Source: Deltaproteobacteria bacterium (lineage in GTDB: Bacteria > Desulfobacterota > Desulfuromonadia > Geobacterales > Pseudopelobacteraceae). From it: a stretch of DNA of 64,000 bases. The stretch is taken from assembly GCA_021780495.1 (NCBI GenBank), contig JAJXYO010000007.1, positions 1-64,000 of the forward strand. The letters are read 5' to 3'. This document shows, one piece after another, positions 1 to 8,860 of this stretch (position 1 is the stretch's first letter; each line of letters begins with the position of its first letter). Below the pieces are notes generated by a model. The model was not told where the DNA came from, did no database searches, and was given only the letters and a program-made list of their open reading frames with translations. The translations under genes and the position numbers were made by a program.

Positions 1-143
1 ATTCTTTTGTAGCCGGAATACCGGCCATGTTGCAACGGATGCTGCTAATTCCGGCCTGGAAATACTGACTCAGAGCGTATAAACAAAAGCGTTACCACCG
101 CTTATGTCGGTGCGAAAGTTGAGTTATATACATGGGGGGAATC
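1..143. other. Left-edge sequence before the first complete gene
   Basis: Two short + strand open frames run in from the window edge and stop at about position 68 and position 82. Either could be the last codons of an upstream transfer gene cut by the edge. Neither piece is long enough to name. The rest is the leader of the transglycosylase gene, with a G-rich Shine-Dalgarno sequence at 134-140. Confidence 0.3.
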
Positions 144-662
144 ATGCGCTTTGCCATCCAGATACTGTTGCTGGGAATTTTTGCCGTTTCGACAGAAACG
201 TCATACGCCTTCTGTTACGCAGAAGCCGGCAGCAGATACGGTATCTCGCCTAATCTCCTCTACGCGATCTCCAAGGGAGAAAGCAGCTTCAATCCGGTTG
301 CAATCAACTACAACTCCAACGGCAGTTACGATTACGGCCTCATGCAGATCAACTCCTCATGGGAGCCGACTCTTCGCAAACTCGGCGTACCCTGGGACTC
401 ACTCGCCAATCCCTGTACCAACGTTATGGTCGGTGCCTGGGTCCTTTCCCAATGCATCCAAGACTATGGTTACACCTGGTCAGCCGTCGGCTGCTACAAC
501 TCACGTACCCCGTCCAAGCGAGACCGGTATGCCGCCAGAATCGCCCGCATTATTGATATGGAACAATTACGTCGACCAAACGTGCAGATTTCATCTCAGG
601 TTGCCACCATCACTCATATAACAACACCCTGGGAAGAGGCGTTTAACAATGCTTCCCGCTGA
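144..662 (+). CDS. Conjugation-associated lytic transglycosylase (SLT domain, VirB1/TrbN-like)
   Basis: A secreted muramidase-type enzyme expected to open peptidoglycan for the transfer apparatus. From the ATG at 144 the product is 172 aa. Residues 1-22 form a signal peptide (hydrophobic core ILLLGIFAV). The SLT fold follows, with catalytic Glu46 in the KGESSFNP motif and the YGLMQIN motif about 20 residues later, both diagnostic of the family. An upstream in-frame ATG at 132 lacks a ribosome site, whereas 144 is preceded by GGGGGGA, although the spacing is short. The stop overlaps the start of the next gene, so this looks like one operon with the tra genes. The family call is firm; the conjugation role is from context. 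Confidence 0.85.
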   Translation: MRFAIQILLLGIFAVSTETSYAFCYAEAGSRYGISPNLLYAISKGESSFNPVAINYNSNGSYDYGLMQINSSWEPTLRKLGVPWDSLANPCTNVMVGAWVLSQCIQDYGYTWSAVGCYNSRTPSKRDRYAARIARIIDMEQLRRPNVQISSQVATITHITTPWEEAFNNASR

Positions 663-1368
663 AATATTCTCTGAAAGCAGACTCCCGCCGAATGAGGCAA
701 TGGATGCAGTCGAAGTTGCCATAGCTCGGGTTCTGACCAGAGCCCTTCGTATGAGCGTAAGTGTCACTATCAGTGAAAATATGCGAATAACGGCTTACCC
801 TGAAACAGGTGAACCTGTCATTTTGTCTCTGGATGCCATTGACCGTAAGTTGCGGAGACACCTTCTGCACCAGATCGAGCTAGAACTGCAACGACGCAGA
901 ACACTGAACGAGGCAGACCGTCTGAGGGAGTTGAGAGGCGTAACTGCACCAGGCGTAATATCTCGCATAACAGCTGATGGAGCGCTGTTCGTCTCCCTGG
1001 AAATTGCTGACTGCTACCGGCGTCTGATTCTTGCGGGGATCTGTCCAGAACGTTTTCAGCCGCTTCACGAAAGGGGCCGTTATAACCTGGGCAGTGTGAA
1101 GGAATTTTACATTACAAGTGTCGTTCCAGTCGTGGTCAACAGAAAATCAGCCAAGGTACGTATTCTTCTCAACCGAACATCTAAGCAGCTCCCCCGACTG
1201 CTTTTACAGGAGCGAAGTCGCATCTCTGGAATTCAGTGCCTGAAACGCATCCCGGGAAGCTCCAGCATCATCTTGACGCCGAAACGTATTCCCAAGGATG
1301 TGATCAACTCTGTAGGGAAGGAACTGGAAGAGCACCTGCATGTTTCCATTCTCAAAACGCATCGTTAA
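649..1368 (+). CDS. NusA-like protein in the transfer operon
   Basis: This 239 aa protein reads like a shortened transcription factor NusA. Residues 10-45 (LPPNEAMDAVEVAIARVLTR) resemble the NusA N-terminal RNA-polymerase-binding helix. Residues about 95-180 resemble the S1 domain and end in ILLNRTSKQLPRLLLQE, where NusA has a 'LSRT.PE.L..LFE.EVPEI'-type segment. Residues about 185-239 have a KH-like pattern. The acidic repeats and second KH domain of full NusA (about 345-495 aa) are absent. It overlaps the transglycosylase stop by 14 nt and the coupling-protein start by 29 nt, so it is translated within the tra operon. A role in antitermination of the long transfer transcript is an inference. 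The homology is read by eye and needs a profile search. Confidence 0.6.
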   Translation: MLPAEIFSESRLPPNEAMDAVEVAIARVLTRALRMSVSVTISENMRITAYPETGEPVILSLDAIDRKLRRHLLHQIELELQRRRTLNEADRLRELRGVTAPGVISRITADGALFVSLEIADCYRRLILAGICPERFQPLHERGRYNLGSVKEFYITSVVPVVVNRKSAKVRILLNRTSKQLPRLLLQERSRISGIQCLKRIPGSSSIILTPKRIPKDVINSVGKELEEHLHVSILKTHR

Positions 1369-2734
1369 CCCGTCCGAGCCAATGACCAACTTGGGAACCG
1401 GCGTCAACATGGGACACCGAACTCGAATCGTTCCAATCGCCATTCCAGACTCGTACCGTAAACGGCATACATTCGTGTTCGGCACTACCGGTGTCGGAAA
1501 AACCCGCCTATGTGAGAACCTGATCGAGCAGGACATCCGCAAGGGGTACTCGGTTGTCTATTTCGATCCAAAAGGAGACCAGCAGATCTTCACCAAGATC
1601 TATGAAGTTGCCCGTGAGGCAAACCGACTGGATGAATTGATGCTCGTCACCCCTATCTTCCCCGAATACTCCGCCGTCGTCGATCCAATGGCCTTCTACT
1701 TCATGCCTGACGAACTGGTGGGACACATCGTTTCCGGCATCCTCGGTGGCCGTGAACCGTTCTATCGCAACATCGCCAAAGAGATTACCACCGCCGTCAT
1801 ATCTGCATACATAATCCTGGCACGGAAACATGGGAACCTGCCGATCATGAACATCGACACCATCCGGCAACGGATTCGGCGAGAATCTCTTGAATCGACC
1901 ATGAAGTCGCTCCGCAGCATCGGTACTCCCGAAGCAGAACTGACTGCAGGCATGATTGAGGATATTCTCAAGTCTCCCATGGAATACTACGCCAAGGTCT
2001 CCTCGACATTGCGCACAGCTCTGATGGAACTTTCAGCCGGGAATATCGGCAAGATTATCGGCCAGGCTGACTCAAATCGATTCATCAAAAACCTGGAGGC
2101 TGGCAAACGTGTGATCCTGGTCGTACATACCGGCGCCATGATCACACGCGAGGCTTCCGCGACCCTCGGCAAGGTGCTCCTCTCCATGATCCAGTCCTTT
2201 GTTGGTCGTGTCTATTTGTCCAACCGACAGAAGGTTGACCCACCCCTTTCAATCTTCATCGACGAAGCTCAAAGCCTGCTCTATCAAGGCGTAGAGGAAC
2301 TTTTTGCCAAGGCAGGATCAGCCGATGTCATGGTCACCGCCTTCGCTCAGTCAGTGAACCAAATCTACGCGGTCATTGGTGAGGAATTCGGAAAGAGCAT
2401 TCTCGACAATACCAACACGAAGATATTCATGCGCTGCTCCGACGCGGAAACCAGCGATTATGTCGTTAAACATTTCGGAGTGCAGAACGTGCTGACCGGG
2501 ATCTTCGGATCAAACCAGGTTACAACGCGCGAGGTCGAACAGGATATCCTCCGGGTGCAGGACGTCCTGAGCCTTCAACCACGCGAGTTTTATCTGATGA
2601 CCTATTCTGGCCGCTTCAAGGGGACCACCCTTGAAGCACGCAATCCCAAAATGAAGATCATCTTTCCCTCTGCACCTGCGGTCATCACCTCGATGATGTC
2701 ACCATTCCAGTCAGACGAGACAGAGTCTCCATGA
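1340..2734 (+). CDS. Type IV coupling protein-like ATPase (TraD/TraG/VirD4 class)
   Basis: A 464 aa P-loop ATPase that would deliver the relaxase-DNA complex to the secretion channel. Walker A is GTTGVGKT at residues 48-55 and Walker B is LSIFIDEAQS near residue 305, followed by an AFAQS sensor-like motif typical of coupling proteins. No transmembrane segment is visible at the N-terminus, unlike standard TraD/VirD4, so it may be a soluble variant. The ATG at 1340 has GGAAGAG seven bases upstream although it lies inside the preceding gene. Its stop overlaps the next start (ATGA). A VirB4-type role is less likely given the small size. Confidence 0.75.
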   Translation: MFPFSKRIVNPSEPMTNLGTGVNMGHRTRIVPIAIPDSYRKRHTFVFGTTGVGKTRLCENLIEQDIRKGYSVVYFDPKGDQQIFTKIYEVAREANRLDELMLVTPIFPEYSAVVDPMAFYFMPDELVGHIVSGILGGREPFYRNIAKEITTAVISAYIILARKHGNLPIMNIDTIRQRIRRESLESTMKSLRSIGTPEAELTAGMIEDILKSPMEYYAKVSSTLRTALMELSAGNIGKIIGQADSNRFIKNLEAGKRVILVVHTGAMITREASATLGKVLLSMIQSFVGRVYLSNRQKVDPPLSIFIDEAQSLLYQGVEELFAKAGSADVMVTAFAQSVNQIYAVIGEEFGKSILDNTNTKIFMRCSDAETSDYVVKHFGVQNVLTGIFGSNQVTTREVEQDILRVQDVLSLQPREFYLMTYSGRFKGTTLEARNPKMKIIFPSAPAVITSMMSPFQSDETESP

Positions 2735-4158
2735 ATACGCTTCTGTTCACCGTATCCGCCGCAGTCGGCATCGGCTTTGGATACTATGGCTCCAGGAAGT
2801 GGATACCAACAGAAGAACCGACAGAAGTAAGAACTGAGTTTACGGAAGTGGCGAGACTGGCTGACCTTAGTCATCTCTGGACCGATAACGAAATCGAGAT
2901 CAAGGATGCGGCCTGTCTCTGGCGTGAACGCACAGCAAACCAGACCACAAAGCAACCTCGACCTGTTTTCAAACATGAGGAGATCGACCAGTTCTTCACC
3001 GAGATGATCGAAAACAGGCCTTCCGTAAACGGTGTACGGAGAGCCCTGATCATCAAGATTCTTTCTATGCTCGATGACGAGGGAGACTGTCCGTCCGTTG
3101 TCAGGGTACACAAGGACGAAGCAGAACGCATTTACTCAGACGACTCCTATGCCCTGCTGGCGACTGTTCCACTCTACCGACATACACTAACGGTCACCCG
3201 CAATTTTATTGCCAAAGCCGACCAGGAAGCCCTGCTGGCGGACATGATAATCATCGCCCTGGCCCACGACATTGGTAAGATTCCTTCCTACCATGACGGT
3301 ATGTACAGCAGCGGCGATCACCCGATCATCGCGGGGCTCATCCTTAACAATATCCCTGAGTATCTTTCTCTTCCCAACCGGGACGACATTCATAGAGCCA
3401 TCACCGGCCATCACCTACTGAAGAGTGACAATATCCTGACCGACGGACTCAAACTAAGTGACCATGAAGCACGGCAAACTGAACTATCCGCTCTCTATGC
3501 CGAAGCACGGGAACGCAGAAAAAATGATCCAGATGACAGTGGAAAACCGCCCGTTGCAGCGACAGACGCAGCAACACGGACGAACACTCAGAAACCTCAA
3601 CATACTGTTGAAGAGCGTGAGCATCCCTTGGGAAATCTTGAATCCCGAGAGAAATTCTATCCCACCATGCTGGATATACCTGAATGGTTCGACGCGGATG
3701 CCATACTCGCGGCGTTAAAAAAACGAATCAACGTGGTGGAATCGACTACGAAGGGTGAACAATGGTCAGCGGTTTCCACTAGCCAGGGGCTGGTATTCGT
3801 CAACCCGGAGGGACTTTGGACGGCAATCAAGGAAGTAAGCGATGTAGACCCGAAGGTACTCGCTTCAGAGGGGTGTGAATCTGAGAAGCGGAACCTGTTG
3901 TACACAATTGTGTCCGAGCTGTCCAAGACCAGGGATGCCATTGCCAGCCAGTACGTTGCTGACAGATATTACACTACGCAGGTATCAATTATTACCGGGG
4001 GCGGTAAAAGGCTCCCATACCTGCTCATCCCCTTCACGGCGCAAGCCTTCGGAGAAAAACCATCAACGCTGGAGGAGTTGAAGTCGCCGCAGCTGAAGCG
4101 AATGGTCAAGGAGATCAAGTTGAAGCAGACCGAGGTGGAACAATGCGTAGGTCGCTGA
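2731..4158 (+). CDS. Membrane-anchored HD-domain protein, possibly a MOBH relaxase relative
   Basis: The 475 aa product has one N-terminal membrane segment (residues about 3-20). An HD phosphohydrolase-type core follows, with His in VPLYRHTL, the paired AHDIGK near residue 180, then GDHP and GHH. Residues 270-300 are a charged linker. The C-terminal part includes QGLVFVNPEGLWTAI, which recalls the C-terminal domain of TraI-type MOBH relaxases; these carry an HD-like metal site. The gene overlaps the coupling protein by 4 nt and TraF by 16 nt. A relaxase role is a guess from this pattern and the location; an HD phosphohydrolase with a regulatory role is the alternative. Confidence 0.55.
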   Translation: MNTLLFTVSAAVGIGFGYYGSRKWIPTEEPTEVRTEFTEVARLADLSHLWTDNEIEIKDAACLWRERTANQTTKQPRPVFKHEEIDQFFTEMIENRPSVNGVRRALIIKILSMLDDEGDCPSVVRVHKDEAERIYSDDSYALLATVPLYRHTLTVTRNFIAKADQEALLADMIIIALAHDIGKIPSYHDGMYSSGDHPIIAGLILNNIPEYLSLPNRDDIHRAITGHHLLKSDNILTDGLKLSDHEARQTELSALYAEARERRKNDPDDSGKPPVAATDAATRTNTQKPQHTVEEREHPLGNLESREKFYPTMLDIPEWFDADAILAALKKRINVVESTTKGEQWSAVSTSQGLVFVNPEGLWTAIKEVSDVDPKVLASEGCESEKRNLLYTIVSELSKTRDAIASQYVADRYYTTQVSIITGGGKRLPYLLIPFTAQAFGEKPSTLEELKSPQLKRMVKEIKLKQTEVEQCVGR

Positions 4159-4982
4159 CAGTAGTAATCATACTTTCCATTACTGCAACAGCCAATGCAA
4201 GCTACTACAACGATTCGGCCAAAGGTTGGTGGTGGTACCAGAAGGAGCCGGAGAAACAGGCTGGCAATCCTGAAAAGAAGAAAAAAGCATCAAACCGTGT
4301 GCCTTCTCTCAAGGACTATACCTACGATCAGATCTGGGAAATGCATCCTGACCAGTTCCAGGAATTTGCTGAGGCTTTGAAGAAGAAGGCTGTCCAGAAG
4401 CCCAGTGAAGAGAATGTTAAGGAGTACTTCGAGGTACAGGAAATAGCACGTAAGAAGGCACTAGCCTTTTCAAACGTGGCCCAGTTCGTCTGGCAGAAGT
4501 ACCCGGAGCTGACCACCAAAAAGGACTATCCGATCACCACTCCCGGCAACCTGGCTCGGATTGCTCAGATCAACCAGGAACGGCAGCGCACACTGCGGGA
4601 CAACCGGGAAGACTTTGCCCTCATCTATTTCCAGCGGCCCGACTGCAGCTACTGCGACGAGCAATCGCGCATCCTGGACTGGTTCACCAACGAAACAGGT
4701 TGGACCGTGAAACGGGTCAACATCAGTGAGAACCCAAGTATGGCGTCCAGGTTCAGTGTGGAGATCACCCCTACCCTAATCCTGATTCAGAAGGGAAACC
4801 AAGATTACCTGCCCGTATCAGCCGGAGTCATATCCGCTGACGAGATCGAGGACAAGGCATACCGGGCGGTACGTCTCCTGAAGGGGGAAATTTCTCCCGA
4901 GGAGTATTCGCTCTACGAATTCCAGAAGGGAGGCGGTTTCGATGTCAAGAAGCGCCGCCTTCAGGATAAGGGGCAACCGTGA
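4143..4982 (+). CDS. traF: TraF-like conjugal pilus assembly protein (thioredoxin fold)
   Basis: A periplasmic thiol-disulfide protein of the F-type pilus assembly group. The 279 aa product has a signal peptide (residues 1-19, ending TATANA). A charged Lys-rich region follows, then a thioredoxin-like domain with the redox motif CSYC at 168-171 and the cis-proline segment VEITPTLI. The preceding region (residues 55-125) matches the usual TraF arrangement. Many TraF proteins have lost the CxxC motif, so its presence suggests this one is redox active. The start lies inside the HD gene and the stop overlaps the upstream TraH candidate start. Confidence 0.8.
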   Translation: MRRSLTVVIILSITATANASYYNDSAKGWWWYQKEPEKQAGNPEKKKKASNRVPSLKDYTYDQIWEMHPDQFQEFAEALKKKAVQKPSEENVKEYFEVQEIARKKALAFSNVAQFVWQKYPELTTKKDYPITTPGNLARIAQINQERQRTLRDNREDFALIYFQRPDCSYCDEQSRILDWFTNETGWTVKRVNISENPSMASRFSVEITPTLILIQKGNQDYLPVSAGVISADEIEDKAYRAVRLLKGEISPEEYSLYEFQKGGGFDVKKRRLQDKGQP

Positions 4983-5020
4983 GTTTGCCGGTACCACCGC
5001 AACAGAGAAGAGGTATCAGC

Positions 5021-6505
5021 GTGAAACGAACTGTTATTACCAGAACAACAGCCGCCTGTCTGGCGGCAGCCATAGCCTTGAATCCGGTCCTTTCCTGGTC
5101 CGGTTGGGTCGATGACTGGGTACAGCAGAAAAGCTCTACCTCTCCAAGCTATTACGAAGGCTCTAAGCGGGGCTACTACACCGGGGGAAGTTTCTCTGCC
5201 AGGTGGGCGAATACTGATGACCATCTGTTCACTGCCTCATTACCCAAGTTGAAGTCCGGTTGTGGCGGAATAGACATGTTCCTCGGCGGTTTCTCGTTCC
5301 TGAATGTTGATTACCTGGTCCAGAAACTCCAGAACATCCTGTCGGCAGCTCCGGCAGCTGCTTTCGATATCGCCCTGAAGACGCTGGCACCTCAGGTGGC
5401 TGATACCATCAAGACCCTCGAAGCCATCACCGACAGACTGAACTCACTGCAGCTGAATGACTGCAAGGCGGCCAAGGCGCTTGTGGCAACTGCTTCCAGT
5501 CCGTTTTCGTCGGTCATGTCCGATAGTCTCAAAGCGGAAATGAAGACAGCCCAGACCGATTTCATGGTATCGAGCGGCGCCAAGGATCTCTACCAGGATG
5601 TCAGCAAGCTGTTTGAGACCGAGCAGAAGACCAACGCCGGCAACAAACCGGGTGTCCCTGGCACAACCCAGACCTCAGCCACGAGTGCTACAGCTGGTTG
5701 TCCGGTTGAGGTTCTTCAAGTGTTCGGTGACGGATCGGTTCTGGAAAACCTGGCCAGCAAGAAGGGGTTGAACAGCGAATATGTCAAACTGGTACGAGGC
5801 TTCATCGGCGACGTGGTTATCCAGAGTCCGGCTACGACCGGGACAACCTATCAGGCACAGTACATACCACCATGCGACAAGAACAACAGCTTCGATTCCT
5901 TCATCAGCGGCACCGCCCAGGGACGGGATACTGCCGGGGCTTGTGCAGACATTACCGACGCCAACAAGAACCTAATGGTTTATGTGGCCGGCAAGATGCA
6001 GACCATTTCCGGTAAGATTAAAACGAAGACTGCTCTGTCTGCCGATGAAGAGGCTTTTCTCAAAAGCACTCCGCTGTCGGTCGGGTTGATTCTCAAGAAT
6101 GCGACGGCAACAAATACCGAAGGTGAGGTCATCGGCAAACTTGCTGAACTGACCGCCCGAGCCTACGGCTACTATATGCTGCTCGACCTGTTCGGGCGGG
6201 CTGTCCAGCTTCAGGAAATGGCCCGTAACATCCTCTCAAGTCAGAAGGGAAATAAGGCCGGGGCATCACCGGAAACCTGCCAACTGGCCCTTCTTGGTGA
6301 GGGGATGCAGCATATTCAGACGCTTGAGGAAAAAACGCTTCAACTTCTGAGCGTCGCCCAACAAAGCTACGCCAATGCAGCATCGGAGATCAATGCAGTG
6401 GAAATGATTGTCCAGAACATGAAGAAGTTCGACGATACAGTATTTTCGGAATTATCAGACCGGTTCGGCAAGGGGATCGCGATGCGGGCTACCGGCAGAA
6501 TCTAA
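5021..6505 (+). CDS. traH: TraH, conjugal pilus assembly protein
   Basis: TraH is a periplasmic/outer-membrane-associated component needed for F-type pilus extension. The sequence has a signal peptide, then the family hallmark segment around SGCGGIDMFLGGFSFLNVD and a long helical C-terminal half. I place the start at the GTG at 5021 (494 aa): AGAAGAGG lies seven bases upstream and the product then begins with a normal signal peptide. The longer reading from a GTG at 4979 adds 14 residues and lacks an evident ribosome site. It follows TraF directly, the usual order in F-like systems. Confidence 0.88.
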   Translation: MKRTVITRTTAACLAAAIALNPVLSWSGWVDDWVQQKSSTSPSYYEGSKRGYYTGGSFSARWANTDDHLFTASLPKLKSGCGGIDMFLGGFSFLNVDYLVQKLQNILSAAPAAAFDIALKTLAPQVADTIKTLEAITDRLNSLQLNDCKAAKALVATASSPFSSVMSDSLKAEMKTAQTDFMVSSGAKDLYQDVSKLFETEQKTNAGNKPGVPGTTQTSATSATAGCPVEVLQVFGDGSVLENLASKKGLNSEYVKLVRGFIGDVVIQSPATTGTTYQAQYIPPCDKNNSFDSFISGTAQGRDTAGACADITDANKNLMVYVAGKMQTISGKIKTKTALSADEEAFLKSTPLSVGLILKNATATNTEGEVIGKLAELTARAYGYYMLLDLFGRAVQLQEMARNILSSQKGNKAGASPETCQLALLGEGMQHIQTLEEKTLQLLSVAQQSYANAASEINAVEMIVQNMKKFDDTVFSELSDRFGKGIAMRATGRI

Positions 6506-6527
6506 CCACGACTACAAGGGAGGAATT

Positions 6528-6932
6528 ATGGCAGAAGACAAGAAAGAAACTGGCGGGAAAAAGGCATCAGGAAAACTGTCTTGGCAGGATCGTAAGCTGC
6601 AGAAGGTGGTACGAGATGACATTGATGTCATATCCAGGAAAACATTGGACCAGAGCGACTTCATCACCATGCTCAATACCCATGACAACGTCCTCTACCA
6701 GTTTCGCATGAAGATGGGACGCAACAGCAACATCACCTTTGAAAAGGCCCAGGAGTTCATCGAACGGAGCCAGAAAATCCGTGAAGAGATCAACCAACTG
6801 AATGCGGAAATGTGTGAGTTGATGGATTGGGACTACACACCACCACGGGGCTTTACAAACCCTCTCTCGAAGAGTGGTGGAGAAGAAACGAAGGGAGCCA
6901 AAAAGAAGAATGTCGTGTCTACTGCAACCTGA
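6528..6932 (+). CDS. Small charged protein of unknown function at the end of the tra operon
   Basis: A 134 aa soluble protein, Lys/Glu-rich, with no signal peptide or membrane segment. Residues 25-95 look helical and may form a coiled coil; the C-terminal tail (after PPRGF) is low-complexity and basic. A good ribosome site (GGGAGG) precedes the ATG and the gene sits 22 nt after TraH, so it probably belongs to the same transcript. I recognise no family. It converges on the AbiE operon with only five bases between them. Confidence 0.65.
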   Translation: MAEDKKETGGKKASGKLSWQDRKLQKVVRDDIDVISRKTLDQSDFITMLNTHDNVLYQFRMKMGRNSNITFEKAQEFIERSQKIREEINQLNAEMCELMDWDYTPPRGFTNPLSKSGGEETKGAKKKNVVSTAT

Positions 6933-6937
6933 TGTGT

Positions 6938-7858
6938 CTATTGAAACATAGCGCTCAAAGAATCTGTAATTGCGATGTATTTAGTGCGATTTGACTTGGA
7001 CAGTTTTCGCAGATTTACCAGCTTCCACCGGATGGCCGGCAGGCTTTCTATACCCGGCAATCCGAGGATTTCACCATTGGGTTCGCAACGGTTAACCGAG
7101 AGGAGAAATTCGCGTTCCAATTCGTCTAGAGATGCTGGAAGCTCACGGAACAGCTGTTCACGTACCTCGATCAGCTGTTCAACAGTCACATCCCTGTTAG
7201 TCATGCCCGCAAAATCGCTCTCAAACTCGACGCGGATGTCTTTGTGATGGGGAGCAAGCAATTCATGGATTGGCCGATTGTGTCCGGCGAGATAGACCGT
7301 GAAGGCACGACGCATACGCGGCGTGATACCTCCACGCTCAAATAACAACATAACGTCAAAGAGGTCTCGCGGGTGTTGCCGATCAAGTGCGGCTACGAGT
7401 TTGCTGGCATACAGTTCGTCAGGGTCGAGCATGGGAACGGAAAGAGCCCGCGAAAAACGTCTCTGCGTCTCTAAGGACAAACTGCCCGTAACCAGCGGGT
7501 ATACTGCTCCCCGGAATACATGGTTGACTTCCACCTTGAGAAGCACTGGACCACGGGAAATGAACAGCTTCGATTCATGATCACTGCCGGAAGTTGTCGG
7601 TCGGACGGTAACACCAAGCTTAGTTTGCAAAAGTTCTGCAACGCCATGCAGGGCATTTTCTATTGCCATCAGCGCCGAATCCCGGTCCGGACACTCCAGG
7701 TCTGTAAATACCAGGTCAATATCGACCGACAGACGTGGCATGTCTTCCAGAAACAGGTTTATCGCCGTGCCTCCTTTGAGAGCGAAGCACTTTTGAGTAA
7801 AGACAAACGGGGCTGCATCAATGAGCAGTCGTACGGTATCAAGATAACGGCTATCCAT
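6938..7858 (-). CDS. abiEii: AbiEii-type nucleotidyltransferase toxin
   Basis: The toxin half of an AbiE toxin-antitoxin/abortive-infection system. AbiEii proteins belong to the DNA-polymerase-beta nucleotidyltransferase superfamily and inhibit growth when freed of AbiEi. The 306 aa product has the signature LKGGTAINLFL followed by RLSVDIDLVF, which supplies the G-G-T and paired Asp residues of the active site, and the later family segment DPDELYASKLVAALDRQHPRD. It overlaps the antitoxin gene by 8 nt, the usual coupling. A second, divergent AbiEii is at 63121-63990. Confidence 0.88.
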   Translation of the reverse strand: MDSRYLDTVRLLIDAAPFVFTQKCFALKGGTAINLFLEDMPRLSVDIDLVFTDLECPDRDSALMAIENALHGVAELLQTKLGVTVRPTTSGSDHESKLFISRGPVLLKVEVNHVFRGAVYPLVTGSLSLETQRRFSRALSVPMLDPDELYASKLVAALDRQHPRDLFDVMLLFERGGITPRMRRAFTVYLAGHNRPIHELLAPHHKDIRVEFESDFAGMTNRDVTVEQLIEVREQLFRELPASLDELEREFLLSVNRCEPNGEILGLPGIESLPAIRWKLVNLRKLSKSNRTKYIAITDSLSAMFQ

Positions 7859-8630
7859 TCAATCTCTTTCCTGGGTTTTGCAAGATCAGCGAATTCCCCT
7901 TCTGTGTCCGTATATAGACGGAAGCTGCACCAAATTTTATAAGTGTAACATCAAGTTGCAGCAAGACCGGCAGTTTCAGTTCCTCAGCCAGTGAGAAAAA
8001 TAGTCGTTTAACCTTTATTCTTGTGCATATTTCCAATAGGTCCTGCAAAAGTTCGGGTCGCAGGGTATACAGAGGCTCCATGATTTTTCTGGCTTCGTCG
8101 AGACTCTGTTTTTGGGGTACATCATCAAGCATCTCCAGCAAAGCCCGTTCAGGTTCAGAGACAAAAGGCGAGAAAGGATCAGCTTCTTCCAGACGCCGCA
8201 CCTTCAACCTGCTCTCCAGCGCTCCTTCTTCCCCGAAAAGCCGACTCATGCGTAACTCGCAGGGAAACTGGCGGGTAAACCAGTCCGGTATTTTTTTACG
8301 TGTCACCCCATATAGGGACAGCTTATCCTTTCCAAGTGCCAGGTAGTGAACTGTGCCTAGAAGTGATAAAGCTGATTTCCCACCTATATGGACCTCAAAA
8401 CCTTGGCCTTCAAGAGCTGATACCGCGCCGTTCCGGGTAAGTTCATCACCTGTTCTCTGGAAGTAGCCGTAACCGAGCGACGTTAACCAGCCGTTTTGTA
8501 CATAGCGATGCACCAACTGGCGAGATACGCCCAAATGCTCCATTTGACTGGTCGTGACCGGCATACCTTTCGGCAGAGAAAAGAGCGCCGCTTTTAGATT
8601 TTTACTTGAATGTAAACTGTTAGTTGACAT
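7851..8630 (-). CDS. abiEi: AbiEi-type antitoxin and autorepressor
   Basis: Antitoxin with an N-terminal winged helix-turn-helix (GMPVTTSQMEHLGVSRQLVHRYVQNG split across residues about 20-45 from this start) and a larger C-terminal domain. In known AbiE systems AbiEi binds inverted repeats and represses its own operon. I use the ATG at 8630 (259 aa): TTAGGTG lies just upstream. A longer frame reaching 8696 would put the start inside the promoter. Two copies of the same inverted repeat occur in front of it, one over the promoter and one over this start codon, fitting autoregulation. Confidence 0.85.
   Translation of the reverse strand: MSTNSLHSSKNLKAALFSLPKGMPVTTSQMEHLGVSRQLVHRYVQNGWLTSLGYGYFQRTGDELTRNGAVSALEGQGFEVHIGGKSALSLLGTVHYLALGKDKLSLYGVTRKKIPDWFTRQFPCELRMSRLFGEEGALESRLKVRRLEEADPFSPFVSEPERALLEMLDDVPQKQSLDEARKIMEPLYTLRPELLQDLLEICTRIKVKRLFFSLAEELKLPVLLQLDVTLIKFGAASVYIRTQKGNSLILQNPGKRLNG
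8611..8629 (-). promoter_or_regulatory. Second AbiEi operator copy, overlapping the start codon
   Basis: TGTAAAC-TGTTA-GTTGACA is a near copy of the core of the perfect operator upstream (TGTAAAC-TATTA-GTTTACA), with the same 5-nt spacer. It overlaps the antitoxin ATG. Seen directly; function inferred. Confidence 0.6.
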
Positions 8631-8673
8631 TTCAACACCTAACTTATAGCTATTCCACAATTGAGGCAAGTAC

Positions 8674-8702
8674 ATTATATGGTTTTGCACACTCAATGTA
8701 AA
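8674..8702 (-). promoter_or_regulatory. Sigma-70 promoter of the AbiE operon
   Basis: Read on the minus strand, TTTACA (8702-8697) and TATAAT (8679-8674) are separated by exactly 17 bases. The -35 box lies inside the perfect inverted repeat, so repressor binding would block polymerase. Confidence 0.75.
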
Positions 8703-8724
8703 CTATTAGTTTACATTGAGTGTG
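8688..8724. promoter_or_regulatory. Perfect 16-bp inverted repeat, AbiEi operator
   Basis: CACACTCAATGTAAAC (8688-8703) and its exact reverse complement (8709-8724) are separated by TATTA. It covers the -35 element of the AbiE promoter. AbiEi repressors are known to bind such repeats. Confidence 0.75.
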
Positions 8725-8860
8725 ATTATTTATAATTATTCCATAGGGGTCATTCCTAAAACTCGTGCACTCGAACTCATTTTGGTAGGATGGCGTCCTG
8801 ACGGCAGAATATAGACAACGGTTAGATTTATTGCTAAATTAAACACAGAGTACGCAAAAA

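Noticed and set aside
7299-7942. Plus-strand frames over the AbiE genes
   Set aside because: They are antisense to firmly supported AbiEii/AbiEi genes and have no motif or ribosome site.
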